Below, one piece after another: positions 43,693 through 50,907 of a DNA stretch of 64,000 nucleotides. The translations under genes and the position numbers were made by a program. The stretch is from Streptomyces sp. NBC_01549 (GTDB lineage Bacteria > Actinomycetota > Actinomycetes > Streptomycetales > Streptomycetaceae), in NCBI RefSeq assembly GCF_026339955.1, contig NZ_JAPEPW010000004.1:186001-250000 (forward strand), written 5' to 3'. The notes under the pieces were generated by a model. It was not told where the DNA came from and ran no database searches. It was given only the letters and a program-made list of their open reading frames with translations. How positions within the stretch are numbered: position 1 is the stretch's first letter; each line of letters begins with the position of its first letter.

Positions 43693-44511
43693 ATGTCTGA
43701 CTCCACCCTTTCCCTCTCTTCTGGCCGCACCGTCCTCGTCACGGGCGCCACCTCCGGCATCGGCCTAGAGAGCGCACGGCAACTCGCCGAACGCGGCGCC
43801 ACCGTGCTGCTGCACGGCCGCACCGCCGAGGAAGCACGTGCCGCCGCCGACCGCCTCGTCGCCACGGCGAGCGTCGACGCCGACCGGCTGTGCGCCTACT
43901 CCGCCGACTTCACGCACCTCGACGAGGTCGAGGCCCTCGCTCACAAGGTCATCGCCGAGCACCCGCACCTCGACGTGCTCGTCAACAACGCGGGCATCGC
44001 GGCGCCCGAGCGGCACACCGTCACCACGGACGGCAACGAAATCGCCTTCCAGGTCAACTTCCTCGCCCACTACCTGCTGACCTGCCTGCTCGAACCGGCG
44101 CTCACCAGCGAGCCGGGCGGCCGGGTTGTGAACGTCTCCTCCTCCCTGCACCGCACCGCCTCCATCTCCTGGGCCGACCCCAACCGCGCGCGCCGCTACT
44201 CCCGGCTCGCCGCCTACGCCCAGTCGCAGCTGGCCCTGACGGTCTTCGCCGCCGACCCGCGGGTGACCGCGGTGTCCGTGCACCCGGGCGTCTGCGACAC
44301 CGCGCTGCTCCCGCTCTACTCCCACGAGGGCGTCACGCCTGCCGAGAGCGCCGCGTACGTGGTCCGCCTGTGCGATGCGGCGGTCGAGATCATCAACGGC
44401 GCATACTACGACCGCGCCGAGCGCGTCGACCCCGCGCCGGCCGCCACCGAGGACCGCACAGTCAAGCGCCTCAGCAAGCTCGCCGACCTCCTCGTCGGCC
44501 GGACCGCTTGA
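43693..44511 (+). CDS. Short-chain dehydrogenase/reductase-like protein
   Basis: This 272-residue Rossmann protein has the cofactor motif TGATSGIG near residue 18, DFTHLDEVEAL, VNNAGIA and the Ser of VVNVSSSLHRTAS. The catalytic Tyr is present in YAQSQLALTVFA (Tyr175), but the Lys normally four residues later is Gln179. The enzyme may therefore be impaired or non-catalytic. ATG 43693 fits the family start. Substrate is unknown; it resembles retinol-dehydrogenase/WW-oxidoreductase-like SDRs. It lies in the potassium island but shows no obvious link. Confidence 0.8.
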   Translation: MSDSTLSLSSGRTVLVTGATSGIGLESARQLAERGATVLLHGRTAEEARAAADRLVATASVDADRLCAYSADFTHLDEVEALAHKVIAEHPHLDVLVNNAGIAAPERHTVTTDGNEIAFQVNFLAHYLLTCLLEPALTSEPGGRVVNVSSSLHRTASISWADPNRARRYSRLAAYAQSQLALTVFAADPRVTAVSVHPGVCDTALLPLYSHEGVTPAESAAYVVRLCDAAVEIINGAYYDRAERVDPAPAATEDRTVKRLSKLADLLVGRTA

Positions 44512-44536
44512 ACTCGCCCCCTACAACACGGAGTTG

Positions 44537-44620
44537 ATGTCCACGTCGAAGCGCTCCCGCAAGAAGAAAGCCCGCCGAAGGAAGAAGGCGAACCACGGCC
44601 GCAAGGCCGGCCAGCGCTGA
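44537..44620 (+). CDS. bL37-like small basic ribosomal protein
   Basis: A 27-residue peptide, MSTSKRSRKKKARRRKKANH then GRKAGQR, starts at ATG 44537 with GGAG just upstream. Extreme Lys/Arg content and the KANHG motif match the small actinobacterial 50S protein bL37 described in mycobacterial ribosomes. It lies 26 bp after the SDR gene and before a strong terminator. It might be a paralog used under particular conditions, since the main copy could lie elsewhere. Confidence 0.6.
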   Translation: MSTSKRSRKKKARRRKKANHGRKAGQR

Positions 44621-44634
44621 GCCGCGACCGGCAC

Positions 44635-44688
44635 GGCGGGCGGAGAGACGAGACCGGCCGCATCCGAGCGGCTCCCTCTCCGCCCGCC
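44635..44688 (+). terminator. Hairpin terminator after the bL37-like gene
   Basis: ggcgggcggagag (44635-44647) pairs perfectly with ctctccgcccgcc (44676-44688). An inner pairing (ggccgc with gcggct) folds the loop further. A pyrimidine-rich tail follows. It separates the SDR/bL37 unit from the acetyltransferase gene. Confidence 0.6.
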
Positions 44689-44715
44689 CCTCCCCTCTCT
44701 GCTTTCGAGGCGTCG

Positions 44716-45492
44716 ATGATTGAACTCGCACCCCGCCAACTGCCCGCCCGCTCCCGCTGGTTCCCCGCAGGGGCCCCGGGCCCGGCCACCCTCGGCAAGC
44801 ACGTCCTCACCACCGGCTTCGGCCACTGGTGGGCGGACCGAGCCGACCAGCCACGTGTCGTCGCCGTCTCCTGCGCCGGCCACGTCCTGCTGCGCGGCGC
44901 CCCGGACACACTCGCCCCCGAGGACCTGGCACCCCTCGCGAACAGCCGCATCGAGGCTCCCGCCCGCTTCCTCCCGGCCCTCGGCACGGCCTTCGACCGC
45001 ATCACTCCGTGGGAAAGGATGGTGTGGACCCTGCAGGCCGAACCGCAGCCCTGCACCGTCCCGCGCGGCGTGACCGTACGCCGCCTCGAACCCGCCGACA
45101 CGGACACGCTGCTCGCCCTGGGCCCCGACGCGGCCTGGATCCATGCCAGCTGGGGCGGTCCGCTGGGCCTGGCCGCCTCCGGACACGCCTGGGCAGCCGT
45201 CGACCGGGGCGGACAGCCACTGGCCATCGCCTGCACCTACTTCCGCGGCACCCGCTACGAGGACGTCGCGGTCTTCACGGCGCCCGACCACCGCCGCCAC
45301 CGCCTCGCCCTGGCCTGCGTCCGGGCCCTCACCGCGGACATCACCGCGCGCGGCCACACCCCCAGCTGGAACTGTTCCACCCTCAACCGCGCCAGCCGGC
45401 TCCTCGCCTGGACGGCCGGCTTCCGTCTGGTACGCGAGTACGTTCACCACGGGGCCGGGAACCCGGTACGACGCAACCGACTTGCCGCATAG
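44716..45492 (+). CDS. GNAT-family acetyltransferase-like protein
   Basis: This 258-residue protein has an N-terminal domain (RVVAVSCAGHVLLRGAPDTL) and a C-terminal GNAT-like domain: CTYFRGTRYEDVAVFTAPDH, then RHRLALACVRALTADITARG (the acetyl-CoA-binding turn region) and CSTLNRASRLLAWTAGFRLV (the beta6-7 Asn plus substrate part). It matches the GNAT_acetyltran type of two-domain proteins. Substrate is unknown. ATG 44716 begins MIELAPRQLPARS. A small hypothetical gene follows after 29 bp. Confidence 0.75.
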   Translation: MIELAPRQLPARSRWFPAGAPGPATLGKHVLTTGFGHWWADRADQPRVVAVSCAGHVLLRGAPDTLAPEDLAPLANSRIEAPARFLPALGTAFDRITPWERMVWTLQAEPQPCTVPRGVTVRRLEPADTDTLLALGPDAAWIHASWGGPLGLAASGHAWAAVDRGGQPLAIACTYFRGTRYEDVAVFTAPDHRRHRLALACVRALTADITARGHTPSWNCSTLNRASRLLAWTAGFRLVREYVHHGAGNPVRRNRLAA

Positions 45493-45521
45493 GAACGGCC
45501 CGGCACAGGAATGAACTCGAC

Positions 45522-45884
45522 GTGACCAAAGCTCCCCTTCTCACCCTGCAGGTCCTCGACGGCCGCCACGAACTGACGGTCGGCAAACTGAAGCTGAGGA
45601 ACGACTCCTTCACCCTGCACTACTCCATCACTCCGCCCTTGGCGGACGCCGAAACCGAGGAGACTCCTCTGCTGCCCTTCCTGGAGGCGAAGGACGACCT
45701 GGGCAACGAGTACCTCGACTGGGGCGGCGCCTACGGCCCGAGCCCCGACGGCAACCGCACCGAAGGCTCCCTCACCGGGCAGCCCGGCCTACCGCCGGAA
45801 GCCCGCGTGCTCCTCGTCCGCCTCACCTTCGTGCAGGGCGGCAGCGAGACGGCATACGACATGTCGTTCCGCACTGGCTCCTGA
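45522..45884 (+). CDS. Hypothetical 120-residue beta-rich protein
   Basis: I do not recognise the family. GTG 45522 gives MTKAPLLTLQVLDGRHELTV, a soluble acidic protein with alternating hydrophobic strands (LVRLTFVQGGSETAYDMSF) suggesting a small beta-sandwich. No signal peptide or helix is seen. The start has only a distant AGGA. It follows the acetyltransferase gene closely and may be co-transcribed. Confidence 0.6.
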   Translation: MTKAPLLTLQVLDGRHELTVGKLKLRNDSFTLHYSITPPLADAETEETPLLPFLEAKDDLGNEYLDWGGAYGPSPDGNRTEGSLTGQPGLPPEARVLLVRLTFVQGGSETAYDMSFRTGS

Positions 45885-46061
45885 TCCTGCCGTGCCGAGG
45901 CCGCCACCGCTGGCGACAATGAGCGGCACCACGAGCAGAGTCGTTCCTCTCAGCATGCGCGAGCCCCTGGGCCAGTGGATCACTCTCTGCTTACGCTGGT
46001 CCCGCCGTCTCCTCGATGGCCGGAAACGACCGAAGAGCCGTACGTCAGGGAGAGCACGCCG

Positions 46062-48014
46062 ATGGCCACCACCGAGCACGCACCCACGAGCCGATTGCGG
46101 GCGTGGATGCTGCAGGGCCTGTCCGACATGAGCAAGGGCCGGCAGATGCCGGGGCCCGTCGAGCCGGAGCCCGTGCACAAGGGGCAGCGCTGGTGGCGGG
46201 TGATGTGCCTGACCGGTGTCGACTACTTCTCCACACTGGGCTACCAGCCCGGCATCGCCGCCCTGGCCGCCGGACTCCTCTCCCCCGTCGCCACCCTCGT
46301 GCTCGTCATCGTCACCCTGGCGGGCGCACTGCCCGTCTACCGGCGGGTCGCCGAGGAGAGCCCGCACGGCGAGGGCTCGATCGCGATGCTGGAACGACTG
46401 CTCACCTTCTGGAAGGGCAAGCTGTTCGTCCTGACCCTGCTCGGCTTCGCCGCCACCGACTTCCTGATCACCATCACCCTGTCGGCCGCCGACGCCTCCA
46501 CCCACCTCGTGGAGAACCCGCACCTGACCAGCACCCTGCACGACAAACAGATGCTGATCACCCTCATCCTGGTGGCGCTGCTCGGCGCGGTGTTCCTCAA
46601 GGGCTTCCTGGAGGCGATCGGCGTCGCCGTCGTCCTGGTCGGGGTCTATCTCGCGCTCAACACCGTGGTCGTGATCGTCGGCTTCTGGCACGTCCTCACC
46701 GCCGGCCACGTCGTCACCGACTGGACCAACGGACTGACCGCCGCGCACGGAAACGTCTTCGCCATGATCGGCGTGTCCCTGCTGGTCTTCCCCAAGCTCG
46801 CGCTGGGCCTGTCCGGCTTCGAGACGGGCGTGGCGGTCATGCCGCACGTCGAGGGCGACCCCGAGGACACCGAGGAGAACCCCAAGGGCCGCATCCGGGG
46901 CACCAAAAAGCTGCTGACCACGGCCGCCGTGATCATGAGCGTGTTCCTGATCGCCACCAGCTTCATCACCACGCTCCTGATCCCGGAGAAGGAGTTCGAG
47001 TCCGGCGGCCAGGCCAACGGCCGCGCACTCGCCTACCTGGCGCACGAGTACCTCGGCGGCGCCTTCGGCACCGTCTACGACGTGTCGACGATCGCCATCC
47101 TGTGGTTCGCCGGCGCCTCCGCCATGGCCGGACTGCTCAACCTCATGCCCCGCTACCTCCCCCGCTACGGCATGGCCCCGCACTGGGCACGCGCCGTCCG
47201 CCCCATGGTGATCGTCTTCACCCTGGTCGCATTCCTGGTCACCTGGATCTTCAACGCGAACGTCGACGCACAGGGCGGCGCCTACGCCACCGGCGTCCTG
47301 GTCCTGATGTCCTCCGCGGCGATCGCGGTGACCATCGCCGCCCGCCGCGCCCAGCAGCGGGGCTGGACGATCGGCTTCGCGGTCGTGTCCGCGGTCCTCC
47401 TCTACGTGACCGTCGCGAACGTCGTCGAACGCCCCGACGGCGTCAAGATCGGCGCCTGCTTCATCGCCGGCATCATCCTCGTCTCGCTCCTCTCCCGGCT
47501 GGCCCGCGCCTTCGAACTGCGGGTCACCAGCGTGAGCCTGGACGACATGGCGGAACGCTTCGTACGGGACATCGCCAGCCGCCGGATCCGGTTCATCGCC
47601 AACGAACCCAACAACCGGGACCTCATCGAGTACCGCGACAAGATCGAGCAGATCCGCACCGACAACGACCTCCCCGCCCAGGAGGACTTCGTCTTCGTCG
47701 AGGTCACGGTCGGCGACCCGTCGGAATTCGAGGCGGGCCTGACCGTACGCGGCGAGGTCCTGCACGGCCGCTACCGCGTCCTGACCCTGGAGTCCTCCTC
47801 CATCCCCAACGCCCTGGCCGCCCTCCTCCTCGACGTCCGCGACCGCACCGGCTGCACCCCGCATATCTACTTCGAGTGGACCGAGGGCAACCCCTTCACC
47901 AACTTCCTGCGCTTCTTCCTCTTCGGCCAGGGCGAGGTCGCCCCCGTCACCCGAGAGGTCCTCCGCGAGGCCGAACCCGACCGCTCCCGCCGCCCAAAGG
48001 TCCACGTCGGCTGA
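46062..48014 (+). CDS. APC-superfamily transporter with C-terminal cytoplasmic domain
   Basis: This 650-residue protein has about twelve helices (CLTGVDYFSTLGYQPGIAAL, SGFETGVAVMPHVEGDPEDT, DVSTIAILWFAGASAMAGLL) and a soluble C-terminal domain of about 140 residues (RIRFIANEPNNRDLIEYRDK, GDPSEFEAGLTVRGEV). It belongs to large APC transporters annotated as amino-acid transporters. Place in the island and the soluble tail make an ion-transport role conceivable. AGGGAG lies before ATG 46062; the frame upstream (to 45975) is not supported. Substrate is not determined by the sequence. Confidence 0.75.
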   Translation: MATTEHAPTSRLRAWMLQGLSDMSKGRQMPGPVEPEPVHKGQRWWRVMCLTGVDYFSTLGYQPGIAALAAGLLSPVATLVLVIVTLAGALPVYRRVAEESPHGEGSIAMLERLLTFWKGKLFVLTLLGFAATDFLITITLSAADASTHLVENPHLTSTLHDKQMLITLILVALLGAVFLKGFLEAIGVAVVLVGVYLALNTVVVIVGFWHVLTAGHVVTDWTNGLTAAHGNVFAMIGVSLLVFPKLALGLSGFETGVAVMPHVEGDPEDTEENPKGRIRGTKKLLTTAAVIMSVFLIATSFITTLLIPEKEFESGGQANGRALAYLAHEYLGGAFGTVYDVSTIAILWFAGASAMAGLLNLMPRYLPRYGMAPHWARAVRPMVIVFTLVAFLVTWIFNANVDAQGGAYATGVLVLMSSAAIAVTIAARRAQQRGWTIGFAVVSAVLLYVTVANVVERPDGVKIGACFIAGIILVSLLSRLARAFELRVTSVSLDDMAERFVRDIASRRIRFIANEPNNRDLIEYRDKIEQIRTDNDLPAQEDFVFVEVTVGDPSEFEAGLTVRGEVLHGRYRVLTLESSSIPNALAALLLDVRDRTGCTPHIYFEWTEGNPFTNFLRFFLFGQGEVAPVTREVLREAEPDRSRRPKVHVG

Positions 48015-48025
48015 GCGGGCCGCGA

Positions 48026-48109
48026 CGTCAGGATCCCGTCAAGATTCACCGGTACGGCGTCAGGAGCCCGTAAGTGCCGGTCGCCCACCCGCACCCACAC
48101 GCCTAGCGT
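48026..48109 (+). promoter_or_regulatory. Half-site array and leaderless promoter of the small membrane protein
   Basis: CGTCAGG (48026), CGTCAAG (48037), CGTCAGG (48058) and CGTAAGT (48069) stand at offsets 0, 11, 32 and 43. TAGCGT at 48104-48109 is a good -10 box and lies seven bases before ATG 48117, so the transcript is probably leaderless. The array ends just upstream of the expected -35 position, where an OmpR-type activator would sit. Confidence 0.7.
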
Positions 48110-48116
48110 CGACGCC

Positions 48117-48635
48117 ATGCAACGGAGCGGACCCGTGAGCCCGGCCGGCGACCGCCACTGGCGCGGCAGCGCCCGGCTCGCGGTGGGCTGCGCCCTCGCC
48201 TTCGGCACTCTGTCCGCCCTGGTCGACTGGGACGCCGGCACGCTGACGGCACCCCGCGCCGCGCTCTGGTCCGCCCTGTCCGTGGCGGTCTTCGCCGTCC
48301 TGCTCCCGCAGCGCGTCACGGCGGGCCAGGGCTGGCTGATGGCGCGCGGCACGCTCCGCCGACGGGCCGTACGGACGGATGCCCTCGTCTCCGTACGGCA
48401 GTACGACGGCGTCAGCGCCCAGCTCGTGCTGCGGGACGCGTACGGCCACCGCCTCGAACTCGACTCCCGCGTCCTGTCCGCCAACCCCTTCCTGTGGCAC
48501 GAACTCGACACCGGCGTCCGCCGCTCCCTGGAGAAGGGCACCCTGCTCCAAGGGGAAGACGTACTCCGACGGCTGGCCGAGCAGATCGACGGCGAGACGG
48601 CACAGGCCGTTCTGCGGGCGTCCGGGCTGTCCTAG
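48117..48635 (+). CDS. Small membrane protein of unknown function, island paralog
   Basis: This 172-residue protein has two predicted helices (LAVGCALAFGTLSALVDWDA; AALWSALSVAVFAVLLPQRV) and a soluble C-terminal part: GWLMARGTLRRRAVRTDALV, LVLRDAYGHRLELDSRVLSA, RRLAEQIDGETAQAVLRASG. The same blocks appear in the decayed copy at 31298-31777. No known family is recognised. A PH-like fold in the soluble part is possible from the strand pattern. Its promoter carries the full four-half-site array, so it should be part of the potassium response. ATG 48117 is likely leaderless. Confidence 0.7.
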   Translation: MQRSGPVSPAGDRHWRGSARLAVGCALAFGTLSALVDWDAGTLTAPRAALWSALSVAVFAVLLPQRVTAGQGWLMARGTLRRRAVRTDALVSVRQYDGVSAQLVLRDAYGHRLELDSRVLSANPFLWHELDTGVRRSLEKGTLLQGEDVLRRLAEQIDGETAQAVLRASGLS

Positions 48636-48672
48636 CGGGGCCGGGGAGGTGATCCCGCTCCCGTGCAGGGCC

Positions 48673-49215
48673 TCAACGCCGCGCGTGGCGGATCTTCAAC
48701 CGTCCGTACCCCATGGTTCCGGAGATCCGGATTTTCGGCCCGCCGGGGCGGGAGCTCCGCGGGGGCTTGTAGTGCGTGTCCTTCCATCCGGTGCGCAGAT
48801 CCTCGAAACCGACGACCGCGTCGCGAGGCACCGTGATCTTCGCCCTGCCGGTGCCGAGCTGCAGCTCGATGTCGACCACCGGATGCTCGAAGACCGCCTG
48901 GGACAGGTCCAGGTGCACTCTTCCGAATGCGGACTCGACCTTGAGGAACCGAGGTACCCGCCACACACCGCGCCGCTTGATCCGTCCACCGGCGGCGGCA
49001 ATCGTGGACGTGGTGCCCTCGTTCCCCTGCGCAACCGAGACCAGAGCCGAAGCGATCTCACCGTGCGTTGTGGCAGTGAGCGCCCGGTGGAGGCGTTCGT
49101 CCATCTCCTCGTGCGAGATGCGCCCCTCGGCATACGCCTCCTGGAGACGCTGCACGGCCGCGTCGCGGTCGTCCTCGCTGATCAGTGACGGCAGGTCTTC
49201 CGACGGAGAGGTCAC
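48673..49215 (-). CDS. DUF1707 and cell-wall-active-antibiotics-response-like protein
   Basis: This 180-residue protein starts with a DUF1707 (SHOCT-like) domain, ISEDDRDAAVQRLQEAYAEG then RISHEEMDERLHRALTATTH. It is followed by a LiaF-like beta-helix part (VESAFGRVHLDLSQAVFEHP, VDIELQLGTGRAKITVPRDA, PKIRISGTMGYGRLKIRH). No membrane helix is seen. Proteins of this type are common in actinobacteria and linked to envelope stress, without a defined mechanism. It is convergent with the preceding gene. Confidence 0.8.
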   Translation of the reverse strand: MTSPSEDLPSLISEDDRDAAVQRLQEAYAEGRISHEEMDERLHRALTATTHGEIASALVSVAQGNEGTTSTIAAAGGRIKRRGVWRVPRFLKVESAFGRVHLDLSQAVFEHPVVDIELQLGTGRAKITVPRDAVVGFEDLRTGWKDTHYKPPRSSRPGGPKIRISGTMGYGRLKIRHARR

Positions 49216-49287
49216 CGTCTCACTCTAGTGCCGTGCCGACGATGTGAACACGCCAAGATCCGCCAGCTCCTTAAAGCGCTGGAGACG

Positions 49288-49313
49288 GAGATGACACAAA
49301 TAAGTGTCATCTC
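49288..49313. promoter_or_regulatory. Palindromic operator of the MarR/GbsR-like gene
   Basis: gagatgacac and gtgtcatctc form a perfect 10-bp inverted repeat around six A/T-rich bases. TACCAT at 49326-49331 can serve as the -10 box of a leaderless promoter for ATG 49339, and the expected -35 region (about 49303-49308) lies inside the palindrome. Autorepression is the simplest reading. Confidence 0.6.
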
Positions 49314-49338
49314 AGCCAGAGCCGCTACCATCGACTAC

Positions 49339-49827
49339 ATGCCCCGGGATGCCGACCTGATCTTCGCCGACCACGTCGGCCGCTTCTACGCACGCCAGTA
49401 CGGCTTTCCACCGATGGCCGGACGCCTACTGGGGTACCTGTTCGTCTGCGACCCGCCCCAGCAGACGATCGACGAGCTGAGCGAGGCCCTGCTGGCCAGC
49501 CGCAGCGCCATCACCGGCGCGGTCAAGATGCTCGAGAACTACCGCATGACGCGGCGCACGCGCACCGCCGGCGAACGGGCGGACCGAGTGAGTCTGGATC
49601 CAGCGAGCCCGCAGCCACAGAACTTCGACTCCGCCATCCACGAGGAGCAGGCGGCGCTGCTGCGGGAAGGACTGGCCCTGCTCGCCGACGCTCCGCCGGA
49701 ACGCCGCGCCCCGCTCGAAGAAATGATCGCGCTGACCGAGTTCCTCGCCGAGCGGCTCCCCGAGCTGCTGAACGAATGGCACGACCGTCGCCAGAAACTC
49801 CGAGCCTCAGGAAAGCTCCCCAGGTGA
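49339..49827 (+). CDS. MarR/GbsR-type transcriptional regulator
   Basis: This 162-residue regulator (MPRDADLIFADHVGRFYARQ) has a winged helix-turn-helix core: LLGYLFVCDPPQQTIDELSE, then ALLASRSAITGAVKMLENYR, and RRTRTAGERADRVSLDP as the wing. A C-terminal helical part probably mediates dimerisation. Such GbsR-like proteins respond to small ligands or osmolytes. The start ATG 49339 is preferred over the in-frame ATG 49291, which lies inside the operator palindrome. The next gene begins 13 bp downstream and is likely in the same operon. Confidence 0.8.
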   Translation: MPRDADLIFADHVGRFYARQYGFPPMAGRLLGYLFVCDPPQQTIDELSEALLASRSAITGAVKMLENYRMTRRTRTAGERADRVSLDPASPQPQNFDSAIHEEQAALLREGLALLADAPPERRAPLEEMIALTEFLAERLPELLNEWHDRRQKLRASGKLPR

Positions 49828-49840
49828 GAGGTTGCCCACC

Positions 49841-50200
49841 ATGCCCGACTCCGCCCTGCCCGACCCTGCCCTGTCCGCCCTCAGGCAACGAGCCGAGAGC
49901 GGTGACGCGTCGGCGCTCGACGAGCTGATCGAACTCGCCGCCGAACTGGGCGACATCGGCGAACTGCGGCGTCTTGCCGACCAGGGCAATGCGACCGCGA
50001 CCGATGAATTGATCCAGCTCGCCGCCGAGCGGGCCGACCTCGGAGAGCTGCAACGCCTGTCCGACAGCGGCAATGCGACAGCCACCGCCCAGCTCATCGA
50101 AACGGCCACCGAACTGGACGACCTGGAAACCCTGCGCCGCCTCGCCCACCAGGGCAGCACCGACGCCGCGGAGGTACTGGCCGAGCTCACCGCGCAATGA
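49841..50200 (+). CDS. Small protein of 28-residue helical repeats
   Basis: This 119-residue acidic protein is built of three and a half tandem units of 28 residues beginning GDASALDELIELAAELGDIG, GNATATDELIQLAAERADLG and GNATATAQLIETATELDDLE. Each unit ends in the type LRRLADQ. The pattern suggests stacked helices, like HEAT or Sel1-type solenoids. No known family is recognised; it may bind the regulator encoded just upstream. ATG 49841 lies 13 bp after that gene. Confidence 0.7.
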   Translation: MPDSALPDPALSALRQRAESGDASALDELIELAAELGDIGELRRLADQGNATATDELIQLAAERADLGELQRLSDSGNATATAQLIETATELDDLETLRRLAHQGSTDAAEVLAELTAQ

Positions 50201-50245
50201 CCACGTACGTCCAACTCCGCGAACAGACATCCCGAACTCTCGTCG

Positions 50246-50460
50246 GTGCTCACCGCGGCGAAACTGCGGGGCCAGGCTTCGCGGACGAATGGGCGCCTGT
50301 CTTCAATCGGCCAGGCCGCATGGCTTCTCGGCCTGAGTCCCGACACCATGCGGCTGTGGGCCGACGCCGGCCGGGTGGCCACCCATCGGGACGAGGGCGG
50401 AGCAGCGCCTCATCGACGACAAGGATCTGGCCACCTTCTCCGTGGACCCGACCATGAAGC
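50246..50460 (+). pseudogene. Frameshifted helix-turn-helix (MerR/BldC-like) fragment
   Basis: The frame reads SIGQAAWLLGLSPDTMRLWA then DAGRVATHRDEGG, a typical excisionase/BldC-type DNA-binding head. At about 50396 the sense moves to another frame, EQRLIDDKDLATFSVDP, matching the usual continuation. The C-terminal domain is missing or scrambled. The region 50460-50880 contains only debris, including a 57-bp copy of part of the GntR gene. Confidence 0.6.
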
Positions 50461-50647
50461 GGTGGCGCCGGGGAGGACGCCTCGTACACGTCGGCCCGCA
50501 GGCCGTGAAGCTCGGTGACGTCGCTGCCCCGGTGGGATTCCAGGCCGGGCCGCACCGGCTGGTGTAGCGCCTCGAAGTGGAGCGGACACGTCTCCGGGGC
50601 CTGCTGCAATCCGAGGAGGCACAGTCCGACCTCGACCGCCTCGCGGA

Positions 50648-50704
50648 GCGCGATCCGGCGCGCCATCACCGAGGGCGAGTGCGGGCCGGGAGACCGTCTT
50701 CCCC
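50648..50704 (+). repeat. 57-bp duplicated piece of the GntR-family gene
   Basis: Bases 50648-50704 repeat 50960-51016 with one mismatch, offset 312 bp. The second copy codes for the AIRRAIAEGECGPGDRLP segment of the intact GntR protein. The first copy lies in non-coding debris, so the arrangement records a partial duplication of the regulator followed by decay. Confidence 0.85.
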
Positions 50705-50880
50705 TGTACGCCTGGGCACGTGCGCATGCTGCTGGGCCTGTTGTACACGAAGCGAAACGTCGTCCAGTACATCCAGGACAGCCTCTTCGGCGACTGACTC
50801 GCTCGCGGGGTTGATGTCCTGAGGAGGCCCTCCTGAGGTTCGCGCGGTGTCAGTCTCAAACCGCTCCCCCACTTCAAGCA

Positions 50881-50907
50881 CATGGTGCTATCTTCACTAG
50901 CACCATG
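50881..50907. promoter_or_regulatory. Palindromic operator overlapping the GntR start codon
   Basis: catggtgcta and tagcaccatg form a perfect 10-bp inverted repeat around seven bases. The second arm contains the ATG start of the GntR gene (50905). TATCTT at 50889-50894 can act as -10 box, giving a leaderless transcript. The regulator bound here would block its own promoter. Confidence 0.65.

Noticed and set aside
45975..46061. Upstream extension of the second APC transporter
   Set aside because: The additional 29 residues have no ribosome site and do not resemble the family. AGGGAG directly precedes ATG 46062.
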